Shown here: positions 36,738-48,844 of the stretch, in pieces
How the letters are laid out: each line of letters opens with the position of its first letter
How positions within the stretch are numbered: position 1 is the first letter of the stretch
Position numbers and translations under genes: made by a program
Assembly (NCBI GenBank): GCA_905182995.1
Contig: CAJJDP010000001.1
Coordinates: 516,001 to 580,000 of the forward strand
DNA length: 64,000 bases
DNA from: Paramecium octaurelia
Taxonomy: Eukaryota; Ciliophora; Oligohymenophorea; Peniculida; Parameciidae
Direction: 5' to 3'
Notes under the pieces: generated by a model
Database searches by the model: none
Told to the model about the DNA's origin: nothing
The model's input: only the letters and a program-made list of their open reading frames with translations

Positions 36738-37294
36738 TCAAATCTACATTTAAGACCATTGCTTATGCTTTTTATTACATTCTTTTATTCCTACATTTTT
36801 GACTGTATCAATCTTGTATTCCTTCGATCCACTTCTATTCAGACTTAATATAATCTTAATACTTATATTCCCTTTAGCTAAAATTTCACTTTTTGATAAT
36901 AGATTTTGTCATTTATTGAAATTCATCTTAGTATTTATTCAAAAGTAGATCTCATCTTATACTATAGTTACCTTACAATATTTTTTATAATAATTTGATT
37001 ATTTAAATCAAATTCTCAAATTTTTCATTATTTTTGGTTTTTCAAAAATAAATTATCGTCTCCTCATAATTTTAATATTCACTATTTAGCTGTCTAAATA
37101 ACAGATACATTTACTTTTTGTAATTATGGTCCTAAATATATGATATCATTGTCCTTATTTTAGTTTATTTTGGATATGTCCTATTTTGTAAACTTACTTC
37201 TAGATAGATTTAATTTAAAAACCACACTTAATTTATCAAAATATTAAAGTTAATTATGATATTTAATGGATAAAAATGATCTTATTATTTTCAT
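36738..37294 (-). CDS. Hypothetical protein, possibly mitochondrial
   Basis: Starts MKIIRSFLSIKYHNQLQYFD, an amphipathic basic stretch like a mitochondrial presequence (inference), then DISKINQNKDNDIIYLGPQL and VNVSVIQTAKQ. The C-terminal exon reads ISIKIILSLNRSGSKEYKID and ends KKHKQWSQMQI. The middle (about 36900-37080) needs at least two introns I could not place with certainty. Unknown function. Confidence 0.4.
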
Positions 37295-37538
37295 AAGTAC
37301 ATATTATAAGTACTATTCAAAATTCGTTATTTCCTTCAAAGTCTTTTATATATATAAACTTGACAGGTATATATATTTTATTTGGATTGGCAAGTGTTTG
37401 AAAAGATCTAAAATTTATTAGGTAAAATTAAATCAATGCTTTTATTTCTTCAATTCAATAATATTTTTTTCCATGATTTAAATTAATGTGATTCTTAATA
37501 ATTAATAATGATATAAGATTATTTTTGTAAATAGAAAA

Positions 37539-39437
37539 ATGCCAAGCTAAGCCAAAAAAAGGCCTTCTAAAGAAACCTTAAAGAAACTAAAGCTCTTACA
37601 AAAATCAATATCCAAGAATAGAGTTTAAGAAATTAATCAGAATCTCATTGTAGATATGGATGATTTAATCAATTTCTTTAAATAAAATAAGGCTTTGAAA
37701 TTGTACAAAGGTACTCTATCGTATTTCAAAATTAATCCTTTGAATAATATGCTCTATCTATTGTCTAGTATATAAATTAACTAACAACAATACAAATAAA
37801 ACTAAGAGCAATTATAATAAAGGGTTATTTATGGCCTTCTGCAATTATTAGAAGAAAAGAGAGTTATACCTCAAATCTTAGGTTGCATCAAATTGGAGAA
37901 TGGAAATTTTAAATTGAATGATAATCTGTTGCATCTATCGGAATTGATTACTTTAGCCTCACTAAACGACGATTATAGATCTAGAAACTCAGAGAAAATA
38001 GATATTGACGAATCACAACCTATTAATGATCAATATCTACTATTGTTATCCTTGTAACTACTGCAACCTCAAGTTGATCAATTCTTAAATCCTAAGCATT
38101 TAAACCAACACGATTTTAATCAAATTTATGAAACTTATAAAATAATCTAAACTGCTTCGGATACTGATCATATTAATAAATAAATTAAATAGATTTATAC
38201 AAATATTGCAGAAAAAATCAATTCTTTGGGTTGTTATCATTTATCAAATGAAATATTGAATAAATCAAATCATATAGATTTACTAAGAACATATATAGTA
38301 AAGAAGTTAGTAATAATCTCAATAACATAAATCAATGAATAAAAGGTTGGACTACCTGAAATTGTCAGAAAGATTATTCTCTCCAATGCAGACTCAACCA
38401 GTTTCATTGGTCAAAAGGGAGGAGTCGAACTAAGATATCCATTATTTTTTATTAAATAATTATCTAAATAGGATGAAATTAAGGACTAAAAGCTTCAATA
38501 TTGCATCCGACAAATGGATGAAAATTTGAATTGGTCAGAATTGAAGACTCTATATTATAACACTATATTGCCAAATTACTAGAAGTATGAATAGTTAACT
38601 GAGGAAGATATTATTATTGCTTAGTTAGAAATATTGGACTAGAATTTCAATAAATATGAAAGATAAATACGAAAACATATTAAAAAGCCTTCAGCCAAGT
38701 AATAGATAGCATAAATTGAAAACATCTTGAAAGAAGAAGCAAGCAGTTCCTAAATTCCAAATTCATTATTAGAAAAGATATCTTAAATTGGTTAAAAACT
38801 TGTTTCTTTTCGAGAAATTTGTAATTAAGAAAGTCACTAGAAACCAAAAGTTCCTAAATATGCAAGAAAGATTTTAGAGGCTCCTAATAAGGTAGCTCAG
38901 CCTGCCGAAAGTTATAATTGCTTATCTGATCTTTTGAAATTTTAAAGGCTTAAATTTTCGCATTTGATCAGATTTTTTGGTGAATATTTGATTAATAAAA
39001 ATGTTCCTTATCCTTATTTCTTTGAAATACTCAAATGTGGTCAAAGTTGTGTTAGAGTAGATGTAAGAATAACGACAATTGAATAATTTGTTCAGGATGC
39101 TCATTTTATTAATTTTATGTTTGAGGAATATTAAATTGATATAAGTGGATTGTCTTTAAGAGAGAGAGCTAATAAATTGGGGAATGTGCCTTATGATGTT
39201 CTGATCAAGAATCATATATTTAAAGAGTGTTGGGGAGATATCCTTATAAAATAGGCATAATTAATATATGAAAATAGGAAAACATTACGATGGGAACTGG
39301 TAAAAAGATTGAAAAATGAGAAGGTTCTAGAAGTGTTTACTCAAATTGAAGAATAAGGAAGAAATATAAGTTGGAAAAGATTAGAGTTATAGAGAGAGAT
39401 TATTAAGTTGAAAAATTATTTATAGAAATAATAATGA
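37539..39437 (+). CDS. 632-aa single-exon protein of unknown function
   Basis: An unbroken frame of 633 codons ending at TGA 39435. The protein is helical and basic at the start (MPSQAKKRPSKETLKKLKLL), with regions such as VIYGLLQLLEEKRVIPQILG, HLSELITLASLNDDYRSRN and GLSLRERANKLGNVPYDVLI, and a coiled C-terminus rich in Gln. The many TAA/TAG Gln codons and a sense bias uniform along its length support it as real. I recognise no domain; alpha-helical repeat character suggests a scaffold. Confidence 0.65.
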
Positions 39438-39545
39438 TAATTTGTTGTTTTATTGATTTATTATTATGATAAACAAACCGATAGAAATATAGTAAATTAT
39501 TAAGTAAAATCTAAAGATTTGTAATAACAAATATGCATAAAATTG

Positions 39546-41272
39546 TCAATAATTGTTCCATTATTCTCCCCATAAAGTTGTAAGTGATTTATAATCTTAA
39601 TTGTTTTAGCGAGATAAACCATGCTGAGAACTAGGAAAAAAGGTTCCTCTAAAATTTTGCATTGCTGTTCGAGGAACTCTTAGGTTTGGGTGTTGTGGGT
39701 AGATGTCATCTTCTAGTTTTAATACTTTATTTTTGTTTTCCAATTGTGAATTCACGTTAGTAGGTGGAGTATATAAGGTTCTGGAAGGTTATTGAATAAT
39801 ATCATATCCTATGGCTGCTTTCTTTAATCTTTCTTCAGGAACATTTTAATGAGATTTGTAAACTTCACTTATTAAAGGAAAATTTGGATGAGCTTAGTAA
39901 TAAATGGTTCTTTTTTTTAAAGAAGAAATGACAGGTTTGATGTTGATAGTTTTTTTTTCAACAGTTTATGATTTTTTTAATTAAACTTATGATGTTTTCT
40001 TCATTAAGTTTGGAGTCGATTTACGATGATCATCTTATTGCAAGACTTTTTCCCAGTGTTCTTACTTCTTTTATATTTCGATTTTATTCATTTCTTCAAT
40101 ATTTCTTTAATGTTCATCTTGAAGGAGTTCTTTTTATATTTCTTCATTTATTTTTAGTATTTTTTGCAATGCCTTTCCATTACTTTCTAAGTCATCTTAT
40201 TAGATAAAGTTTTTAGGGTCCAATTCTTTATTATAAATCTTCTTTTCATTAAAAGAATTTTGTTAGGAAGAATTAGAATTCTTGTTCAATACTTTATTCA
40301 CATATTTCTAATTTTCATGTAAAAATAATTTAATTAATTAATCACCAAGAAAATAGTTAGCCAATTTAAATTTCTCTCTGAAATAATTTTTGAAATATGA
40401 ATCCTAATATTTATTAGTAAAGTCTAAATCTCCTTTTACAGGCTTATATGATGATTTCACAATTGATTCACACTTCACTTTTTACTTTTAGAATCCTTTA
40501 TCAAATTCCTTGGAGATCACTTAATACTTCTCTTTTTATTCTTCCAAAGCTCTTTCAACTTAATCAAAAATCTAAATATCTTTTTATTTTTTGATTCCTT
40601 TATCCAGGTCCTCGTTTGTTTATGATATTCTTTCTTTTTTGAATCCATTTTCCAACTCCTAAAATATTTGTATTTCAGTTTCACTTAAATCCATTTGCTA
40701 TTGAGGTTCTTGTTGGATTGGTTATTCAGAAAGAGAGTTCTTCATCGTTTCTTAGTACTTTCTTGCTAAAGATTCTTCCAAAACTTAAATCAGATGAACT
40801 CCTGCTCTCATTCTTTACAGTCTTTTCTCTGAAAACTTGATTTCCGTATTTAAACATTAAGGATTTTGCTTGAAACTATTAATTTTCACTTTTTTTATTT
40901 CTTAGCGGTTCTCCTCAATCTAATTTGTAAATTTATTATTAAACCTTTTTTAAATTCAATAGTATTTCCTTAAATTCTACAAGTCCACTTCTATAAGTTT
41001 CCACAAATGATTTATATTTTTTTACAAACTCTCTATCATTTTTCTCTGACAATTTGTTTATGTCACTCTAGAATAACACATTTATTTACTTCTATCCAAT
41101 CCAACAAATTTCTTAACTTCTCACTCATTTCATTTTCATAATATTCTCTCTTTAATATTTTTTTGGCTTCATCAAAAACATTTTTAAACTGCAATTCAAT
41201 TTCCTTTTTCCTAGCATTGTGCTCACTCTCCTGAATCTTCTTCTTCTGCTCTTCAATCTAATCTGGTTACAT
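39546..41272 (-). CDS. Coiled-coil protein, 559 aa, unknown
   Basis: Three exons (introns 22 nt and 25 nt, both TAG) total 560 codons. Nearly all of it is charged coiled coil (IEEQKKKIQESEHNARKKEI, KEILLNLKKV, QIFQELENGFKKERI), followed by a C-terminal non-helical segment with VIQQPSRTLYTPPTNV-like and HPNLRVPRTAMQNFRGTFFP motifs. The Pro-rich end after a long coil is common in axonemal or basal-body proteins, but no specific family is recognised. Confidence 0.65.
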
Positions 41273-41472
41273 AATAATTAATTAATTATATTTTTAATAA
41301 CCCTATTATAACAGCTCAAAATTATCAAAATTTATTTATATCACATAAACATTAGCAGGCCCTACTGAGGATTATTGAAATATAAGTGCAAATTACAAAA
41401 CAACAGCTATTGTTTGTACATCACAATCATATTTTAATCACTATCCATATTTAAATAATTAATATATATATT

Positions 41473-42086
41473 ATGAGACATCAGCTAGCAGCAGTATTTG
41501 ATTAATTGAAATTCTAATAATTAGATTAATAAATTAATAAATGTTATAATATCTTATTCTTGTAATAAATTTATAGTGAAATAATAAGCTTAAATGCAAA
41601 ATTTTAGAAAGTAGAATTTATAATTAAATAATTAAAAAGGAAATAAAAAATCATAATACGATTAAGGATCATGTTTAACTTAAATTTTTATGAAATATTT
41701 TGATAAAATGACAAGATCGCAAAAAAGAAATAATTAGAATAAAATATAATTTTAAGAAGTTAATATAATTAATTTTTAGATGACAGAAAGGTGAATGTCA
41801 ATCCATAAAACTTGAGCATATATCATATGGTTCTGCCAATATGATAGAATTTTTAATTAGAACAAGAATAAATAGATAAGGTTCTAAAGGAAAGCGGTAT
41901 AAAGTTAATAATATTTGTTAGAGAGCAATGTTGGGAATTGTGTAATTTCTATACATTTTAGAATATCAAAGCCTTAGAAGACAAATAGAAATCCTAATAA
42001 ACTGGGATTAGTTAAATTAAACAATTAATGACTAAAAATTTAAATTTTATAAAAGTTTTTATTCATCAAAAGAATCTAAATAATGA
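41473..42086 (+). CDS. Two short candidate frames, possibly one split gene
   Basis: From 41473 a 76-codon frame starts MRHQLAAVFDQLKFQQLDQQ and is helical. From 41708 another starts MTRSQKRNNQNK and, across a 28-nt CAG intron, continues KGECQSIKLEHISYGSANMI to a stop at 42084. Both look protein-like but are short; they may be parts of one gene with an unplaced intron. Repeated at 42764-43377 in the second repeat copy. Confidence 0.3.
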
Positions 42087-42228
42087 TTTCCTATAGATTG
42101 TTCAAATTGATGTAATTGCTATTTAATTTAAAAAAATGCACTTTTAACTTGTATAAATTGAAATATGCAAAAAATAATGTATTAGCTAAATTATGATCTA
42201 TTTTGAATAATACCTTTAATTTTTAAAT

Positions 42229-42472
42229 ATGATTTCAAAAAATATAAATTGTCAAACATAGCATGTGATATGTATTAATAATTACCTGCCATCTAACAGT
42301 TCGACTCATTTGATCAATAAAGAGAGTAAGAGGAGAGACTAATCATAATCGACTTGGTTTTTGAATGATTATAAAGTCTCAAAGGATGAATTTTATTTAA
42401 CAGAATGACGAAGCAAGAATGAGATCAAATAGGGTGATAAATCAATCCACAATTAGTGTAGCTTATATTTGA
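42229..42472 (+). CDS. Small hypothetical protein (first repeat copy)
   Basis: Starts MISKNINCQTQHVICINNYL, continues LPSNSSTHLINKESKRRDQS, and after a 28-nt CAG intron ends RVINQSTISVAYI. About 71 residues, polar, no domain. Repeated at 43520-43763 in the second repeat copy. Confidence 0.3.
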
Positions 42473-42633
42473 TTCTAATAGCGACAATGACAGATTGGGA
42501 TTAGATGTGATTTTGTTTCAAATATAATTTGTTTTTTATTTCTCAAGTTTTCTTTTATTCATGAATACATTGTAATTAGCCTTATATAAAGAGAGTAAAC
42601 GCTGCGTTTATGTGGATATTGAAGAAAAGTACA

Positions 42634-42634
42634 N
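42634..42634. other. Single-base assembly gap (N)
   Basis: Lone N between the two copies of the 1290-bp repeat. Confidence 0.9.
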
Positions 42635-43924
42635 CATAAACATTAGCAGGCCCTACTGAGGATTATTGAAATATAAGTGCAAATTACAAAACAACAGCTA
42701 TTGTTTGTACATCACAATCATATTTTAATCACTATCCATATTTAAATAATTAATATATATATTATGAGACATCAGCTAGCAGCAGTATTTGATTAATTGA
42801 AATTCTAATAATTAGATTAATAAATTAATAAATGTTATAATATCTTATTCTTGTAATAAATTTATAGTGAAATAATAAGCTTAAATGCAAAATTTTAGAA
42901 AGTAGAATTTATAATTAAATAATTAAAAAGGAAATAAAAAATCATAATACGATTAAGGATCATGTTTAACTTAAATTTTTATGAAATATTTTGATAAAAT
43001 GACAAGATCGCAAAAAAGAAATAATTAGAATAAAATATAATTTTAAGAAGTTAATATAATTAATTTTTAGATGACAGAAAGGTGAATGTCAATCCATAAA
43101 ACTTGAGCATATATCATATGGTTCTGCCAATATGATAGAATTTTTAATTAGAACAAGAATAAATAGATAAGGTTCTAAAGGAAAGCGGTATAAAGTTAAT
43201 AATATTTGTTAGAGAGCAATGTTGGGAATTGTGTAATTTCTATACATTTTAGAATATCAAAGCCTTAGAAGACAAATAGAAATCCTAATAAACTGGGATT
43301 AGTTAAATTAAACAATTAATGACTAAAAATTTAAATTTTATAAAAGTTTTTATTCATCAAAAGAATCTAAATAATGATTTCCTATAGATTGTTCAAATTG
43401 ATGTAATTGCTATTTAATTTAAAAAAATGCACTTTTAACTTGTATAAATTGAAATATGCAAAAAATAATGTATTAGCTAAATTATGATCTATTTTGAATA
43501 ATACCTTTAATTTTTAAATATGATTTCAAAAAATATAAATTGTCAAACATAGCATGTGATATGTATTAATAATTACCTGCCATCTAACAGTTCGACTCAT
43601 TTGATCAATAAAGAGAGTAAGAGGAGAGACTAATCATAATCGACTTGGTTTTTGAATGATTATAAAGTCTCAAAGGATGAATTTTATTTAACAGAATGAC
43701 GAAGCAAGAATGAGATCAAATAGGGTGATAAATCAATCCACAATTAGTGTAGCTTATATTTGATTCTAATAGCGACAATGACAGATTGGGATTAGATGTG
43801 ATTTTGTTTCAAATATAATTTGTTTTTTATTTCTCAAGTTTTCTTTTATTCATGAATACATTGTAATTAGCCTTATATAAAGAGAGTAAACGCTGCGTTT
43901 ATGTGGATATTGAAGAAAAGTACA
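42635..43924. repeat. Copy 2 of a 1290-bp direct repeat, apparently identical
   Basis: Second arm of the repeat at 41344, with the same short frames. This arm continues without a break into unique sequence. Confidence 0.9.
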
Positions 43925-44149
43925 ATCTAAATGACAATATATTAATTGTCATAATAGCTATACTTATAATTTCATAATATATATAAATTTTTATTAATAT
44001 TAATTGAAAATGTATTTCAAACAAATGATTTTAGAAGAAAGTAATTTCGATTTAATCAAATAGACTAGGAGTTCATAATTGATAATATTATTAAAACAAA
44101 ATTAAGAAACAGAAAAATCGTTTGATTGGATTAGACTTAAAAGATATAA

Positions 44150-45710
44150 TCATTTTTTTAGATGTATATTATTACTATTATCCTATTTCTTAAATTGATT
44201 GTAAGTAAAATGCTCCTTCATTTTCTCCAATCCATTTGACAATTACATAATCTGATTTTTCAATTATAAAATGTCTTATTCATATTTTTACTGCTTTTCT
44301 ATATACATTTATTCTTAATTCGACAATTAAGATTTCAGATTTGATATTTATTACTGTTATTTTTCAATGATATAATTTAAATTGTGCTTGTTACTATTGC
44401 GAAAAACATCCTCGTTTAATTCTTGTTCATTTTCTTTCATCTTACCATCTATGCTTGCTCTCTCCTTTTTCTAAGGGCTATCTGTTCTTAGTTCTAATTA
44501 TGAACGATGACTCAGAAACCTATCATTTTTTTAAACTATCTAATGAATTTTGTCTAAATGACAGAGTATCTCCTATTTTAATCTTAATATTTTCATCATT
44601 TTACATTAAATCATCCTCAGCTATTTCATTCTTACAGTTGCAATTAGTACATCTAGAATTATTTGTTCTGCATTCAGTTTTAAAAGGGGAAGGGTGACAC
44701 TTAGTTAATTCTTTGCTATCCGATTCAGGCTTATTAAAATCTTTCTATTTCAGAATGTCTTTGAGTTTGATTATCTCACTCACTTTTTTCGATGTTTGAT
44801 TGGTGGAAACATGAGATTTTTGAATTTCATAATCTCTTGAAATGCTTCTCCTTTATTTAATCTGTCCCACTGATTTTTGAGTAGCCAAACATCTTTTTAA
44901 TTGAGACTCCTAGTAATCTACACTCTTCCTATTTCGACTATTTCTTAATTACATTGACAGTTAAAATTATAGATTCTCTAAATTGAAAATAAATTATATT
45001 GAAATCATCATCAATCTTTGTTTTACTCAATCTCCACAAGTATTCATCTTACTGGTGGCTGTCCTTCTTGATATAGGTTTTTGCGTTTTCCCTATGCCTT
45101 TAGATTGCGTTATAGTTTATTTTTATTGTGGCTATGAGATGGGAGCCTACTTCACGCTTTTCTCAGGCGTAGTAGCTTCACTTGGAGGCTTGAAAGCAAT
45201 AGAGCTAGGCAATGAAGTTTTATGGTTATGCATGTTATTAGAATTGATTGTTATCACTTAAGACACTGGAGTTTGAATTCCAGCTTGAACTGAATTATAA
45301 TTACTCAGATGTTGAAGTGTTTAATTTTCACTTTTCACACTCATGGTTTCTGTTATATTAGTATTTAGTAAATATGTAATTAGTAAAGTAAAGGGCTTTA
45401 TAATTTTCTTAAGTAGCTTATAGCATTTTCCTTGATCGAACATTTTCATCATGTTTTCCAATGAGTTTATTTAAAGCATGCACTGTAGAGAATTATTAGT
45501 AGCAATCAAATTCATTAATTCTATTAGCAGTTTCCCTACTTTGTCCTTTCTTTTAGCTTCATCTTTGGATAGTGCAAAAAAGGATTAGCTAGGTTTAGCC
45601 CTTTCACTACGCTTGATGTCATTTAACTTTTATTGAGCTACTTACTTTTCGGATTCAGAAATGAGAAGTCTAAGCTGTAAATCTTTAATACTGTTATTTG
45701 TTTTATTCAT
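44150..45710 (-). CDS. Coiled-coil protein with Cys-rich patch, unknown
   Basis: Starts MNKTNNSIKDLQLRLLISES. Introns of 27 nt (ending GAG) and about 43 nt give 497 codons. N- and C-terminal coiled coils (KDKVGKLLIELMNLIATNNS; QEQMYIEKQQKYEQDILQLK) flank a low-complexity Ser/Thr/Lys region and a short Cys-rich patch (CRTNNSRCTNCNCKN) that might bind a metal. The 43-nt intron is longer than usual and that junction could be wrong. No family recognised. Confidence 0.55.
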
Positions 45711-45765
45711 AAAAATATTATGTTATCAATTATAACTTACTTTTACATATATAATTTAATCAATA

Positions 45766-45915
45766 ATGGTTTATTCTAGAAGATTAAAAACACATGAAAT
45801 TGAAAGAGAACATAAGCATATTTATAACAATTATAGAGATTTAATTAATCCTATTATTAACTAATTTTCCAGTCAATTTCTGAGTATTAGCACTATAAGT
45901 TAATTCTTTCAATGA
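45766..45915 (+). CDS. Short ORF, possible small protein
   Basis: Fifty codons starting MVYSRRLKTHEIEREHKHIY and ending in TGA 45913. A short frame like this is common by chance when only TGA stops; it is listed because it starts with ATG and looks protein-like at its N-terminus. Confidence 0.25.
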
Positions 45916-46081
45916 TTTTTATATGAATTAAGTATCAATTAAGTTCGATGAATCCTGTAAGCTAAAAAGTAGATATTTACAATCTGTACTGTCTTATTTT
46001 AATTTAGTTCTAAGTTGTAATGAAAGTATTGATTAAAATTTAATTTAAAGCATTAAAAATATTAAAAAACAAAAATAACTT

Positions 46082-46154
46082 CGACCACCTAGGGACTTGA
46101 ACCCTAAACCCCCAGACCCGAAATCTGGTGCTCTACCAATTGAGCCAGACGGCC
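46082..46154 (-). tRNA. trnR-UCG: tRNA-Arg (anticodon UCG)
   Basis: The reverse strand folds into a 73-nt cloverleaf without intron. D arm GCTC/GAGC around AATTGGTA; anticodon stem CCAGA/TCTGG with loop TTTCGGG, so positions 34-36 are TCG; T arm TAGGG/CCCTA with loop TTCAAGT. The acceptor stem GGCCGTC/GGTGGTC pairs in all seven positions but three are G-U wobbles. A box (TGGCTCAATTGG) and B box (GGTTCAAGTCC) for RNA polymerase III are intact. It would read CGA codons. Confidence 0.9.
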
Positions 46155-46200
46155 ATATTCAATTATGTTCACATTATTAACAATTAATATTAAGTCAATT

Positions 46201-47052
46201 TCAATTACATAAAGTCTAGCAACATCTTTAGAAGTATCTACAGAGATAACAAGTATTTGATAGCAAGTATCCAAGTCCAAAAGCAAGCATTACTATTGCT
46301 GCAATTACCAATATTGGTGATAGTAGTATATAAATTAAGAGTTTCAGTATTGCTCTAATCCATATTAAAATTTTGGGATATGAGTACGGATCTCTTTCTT
46401 AAAATTATTATCCAGGACAATTGCTTTGCAATTTGGACATTTTTATATTTTATAATCTTGCAATGCCTAAGCAAATACTTGATCTACACTTTCTTGGCAA
46501 GTCTTATTTGGATGACTTGGATTCCCACAATAAAAAAAAAATGACTATCCACAAACGCAATTTAGTATTTTTTCTGATCCTTTTTGAGAAACAAAATTAA
46601 AACAATCAGGTCTGGGACACTATTTCCCGTTGACAACATGCTCATGTTGCTTGATTAATAGGAATCTTCATTATTTGATGATACTACTATCTCTAATATT
46701 TCAGATAAACATTTTGATTGATATTTTATTTAATCAAGCGATCACTCAAAACTGTAGAACAGCCAAGCTATGGCCAAGTGATCTTTTGCACTTTGCCAGA
46801 TATTATTGTATTGTATAAATATAAGGAAATACATTTTTGTCAAAATTGGTGATTGCATTATTCAATTATGGTGATGTTATTGAGTTCATTAAAACAGATT
46901 TAACAGGCTTATTTATTTGGTTTAAAGAGAGGTGATTGTACTATCTATATTTAATGAGACTGAATAATATGACTTCTACTTTAAAACTCCTGAAGTTACT
47001 TTGAATCAACATCATTTGAGAGTGATCTAAATGTTGTTAATTCTGATTTCAT
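46201..47052 (-). pseudogene. RBR (RING-IBR) ubiquitin-ligase gene with damaged RING1 and no RING2
   Basis: Starts MKSELTTFRSLSNDVDSKQL. RING1 begins CQICFNELNNITIIEQCNHQ and the IBR domain is complete (NGKQCPRPDCFNF, LNCVCGQSFFFYCGNPSHPN, KTC, KIQKCPNC). But where RING1 needs Cys after HQF the codon is TGA (46840-46842), and the Cys of the I-T-C-P motif is TGG, Trp (46774-46776). After KCPNCKAIV there is no GC..M.C..C RING2; instead a transmembrane helix (LSPILVIAAIVMLAFGLGYL) and a Cys-rich end follow in another frame. A 22-nt AAG intron joins RING1 to IBR. Most simply a pseudogene. Confidence 0.65.
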
Positions 47053-47338
47053 CAAATTTTCTGGGTCATGATTTTAATTAAGTAAAATTGAGGGCAAAGC
47101 ATAAGTTTTCAACCCATTATTTATTTTTACCCTCCGATTGTAAACATAAGAGTTCGATTTAATTATTGATTAACTGCTCAACTATTTACTGTTCTCTAGT
47201 TCCTCTTAAACAAGGATATTCAAAGACGAAAGCTTTCAAATACTTTATAATATTAATTATTTTAGAATTTGATTTTAATTTTTATGCTACTAAATTATAA
47301 TCTAATAAAACGATTTACAAAATATAAATAGAATTTCT

Positions 47339-48737
47339 TCACGATTCGATATTTTATTATTACTATAACTTTTCACATTCCTCAACTATTTTTTAAAGTA
47401 ATTCATTCTCATACTAATACACCTATTATTCTTGATTTTGAACTTGTCTCAAAAACTTGTGATAGTGATTTATTCTGGTCTTTCTATACTTTTGTATTTC
47501 CTTAGTTGCAATGATTGCAGTAGTGATGTTATACAATTACGACAACCTCTCAATTTCTTATTGGCCCTAACAAATTCACTTTATATAGTACTTCAGATAT
47601 CTTCTATTCAACCTTTAACTAAGATTGATCCTTAGCCTTATTGAACACAGAATTTGTGATTGTTGTAAGTGTTTGTTTACCCGCTGCAATTTTGGCCAAT
47701 TCAGCTTAATCTTCCCTCATTTTCTATTCTTGATTTGCTCTTTAAATAAGCAATTAATCTCTATATGTCAATGACTACTAAATTGATTCTGCATCCTTTA
47801 GCTCATATCTAAATAAATCTGTGATGTTGTCTAGACTATTAAATTTTTTATAGGCTTCTTTCTATGGCATAAATTGAAATCATACAAGTTAATCCAATAA
47901 TTTAGTTAATGGTTCTATGTTCTAAGGATTACATAATATAAGGAGGTTCTCTTTACCACACACGTATTCTGTCAAATTCACTTTTTCATAGAGTGGCAAT
48001 TATCCAAAAAATAAGTTCACTTATATAACTAATCTTTGATACATTTTTCATTCTAAATTTATTTTCTTGTCTGAGCCACTCCTTAAGATTGTTCAATATA
48101 CTATTTCAAATGAATTTATGACTTTTTCAATTGTCCCTAGAATGTACTTATTTACAGCATATACTCACTGTTTGAGGAATCTCTAACATCTAAATTGGGA
48201 AATGCTCTCTTGAATCTATCGATGATGTCAGCTGATGTAACTTACTTTTATTATTAAAATATCTAATCTAAGAAGAATAGTTACTTTGTTTATCTCTGTG
48301 TTTGTAGATCTCAAAAATAACTATTGAATATCTTCAGAATAATAGATGTATGGCAATTCAGTTAAGACATTCAAAAATATTTCCATCAAACGTTTTCTAA
48401 TCTGGACAGTCTCAACATCATTCCCACTGCCTAACAATTTTTCAGGAATTGGAGGAATATAGCATCCAGGCCACTTTTTTATCAAAGCTACTCTCAGTTC
48501 ATAAAAGTCATTGTATCTTCTCAAAACTTCGAAACTTCCTAAATTATCCAATCCCTTTATTAAATACACAGTATATTTAATTCCCAATCCACCATCCTTT
48601 GTTATAGCATCAGTGATGGCTATCTCAATGGGAGAATTTGGATATTCTGCAGCTTACACAATTTATTATTCAAGAATGGGTTCTTCTTGTTTTTGATTTT
48701 AAAATCCCTGAGAATTTTCTTCTTGTGCTTAATCCAT
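47339..48737 (-). CDS. PX-domain sorting nexin with C-terminal BAR-like coiled coil
   Basis: Gln-rich N-terminus (MDQAQEENSQGFQNQKQEEP), then a PX domain: YTVYLIKGLDNLGSFEVLRR followed by YNDFYELRVAL, KWPGCYIPPIPEK and the RKRLMEIFLNVLTELPYIYY helix. The RRYNDF and PPIPEK elements are the phosphoinositide-binding signature. After several short introns the protein continues as a long coiled coil (KDAESIQQSLTYRDQLLIQR, EIQKYRKTRINHYHKFLRQV) ending EECEKLQQQQNIES, typical of SNX-BAR proteins. Role: PI3P-dependent endosomal sorting. The junction near 48010 was not pinned down. Confidence 0.85.
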
Positions 48738-48844
48738 GTATGAATTAAAGAATTATTAATTTTAATTTGAAATAAATTAATATGTTACTATTTGTGTGTT
48801 GCTTAATATATATGCATGAAATGTGACATTATAACATCAAATAA

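Larger units (their letters stand above)
41344..42633. repeat. Copy 1 of a 1290-bp direct repeat, apparently identical
   Basis: Matches 42635-43924 with a constant offset of 1291 and no difference seen; a single N (42634) separates them. As with the first such repeat, this looks like an unmerged overlap of contig ends. It contains only short candidate frames, listed separately. Confidence 0.9.

Noticed and set aside
39968..40207. Plus-strand hydrophobic frame
   Set aside because: Antisense to the 559-aa coiled-coil gene at 39546-41272.
44983..45261. Plus-strand 92-codon hydrophobic frame
   Set aside because: Antisense to the coiled-coil gene at 44150-45710, whose frame closes with divisible exon sums.
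46104..46286. Minus-strand open frame across the tRNA
   Set aside because: It reads through tRNA-Arg; the cloverleaf and polymerase III boxes explain the sequence.
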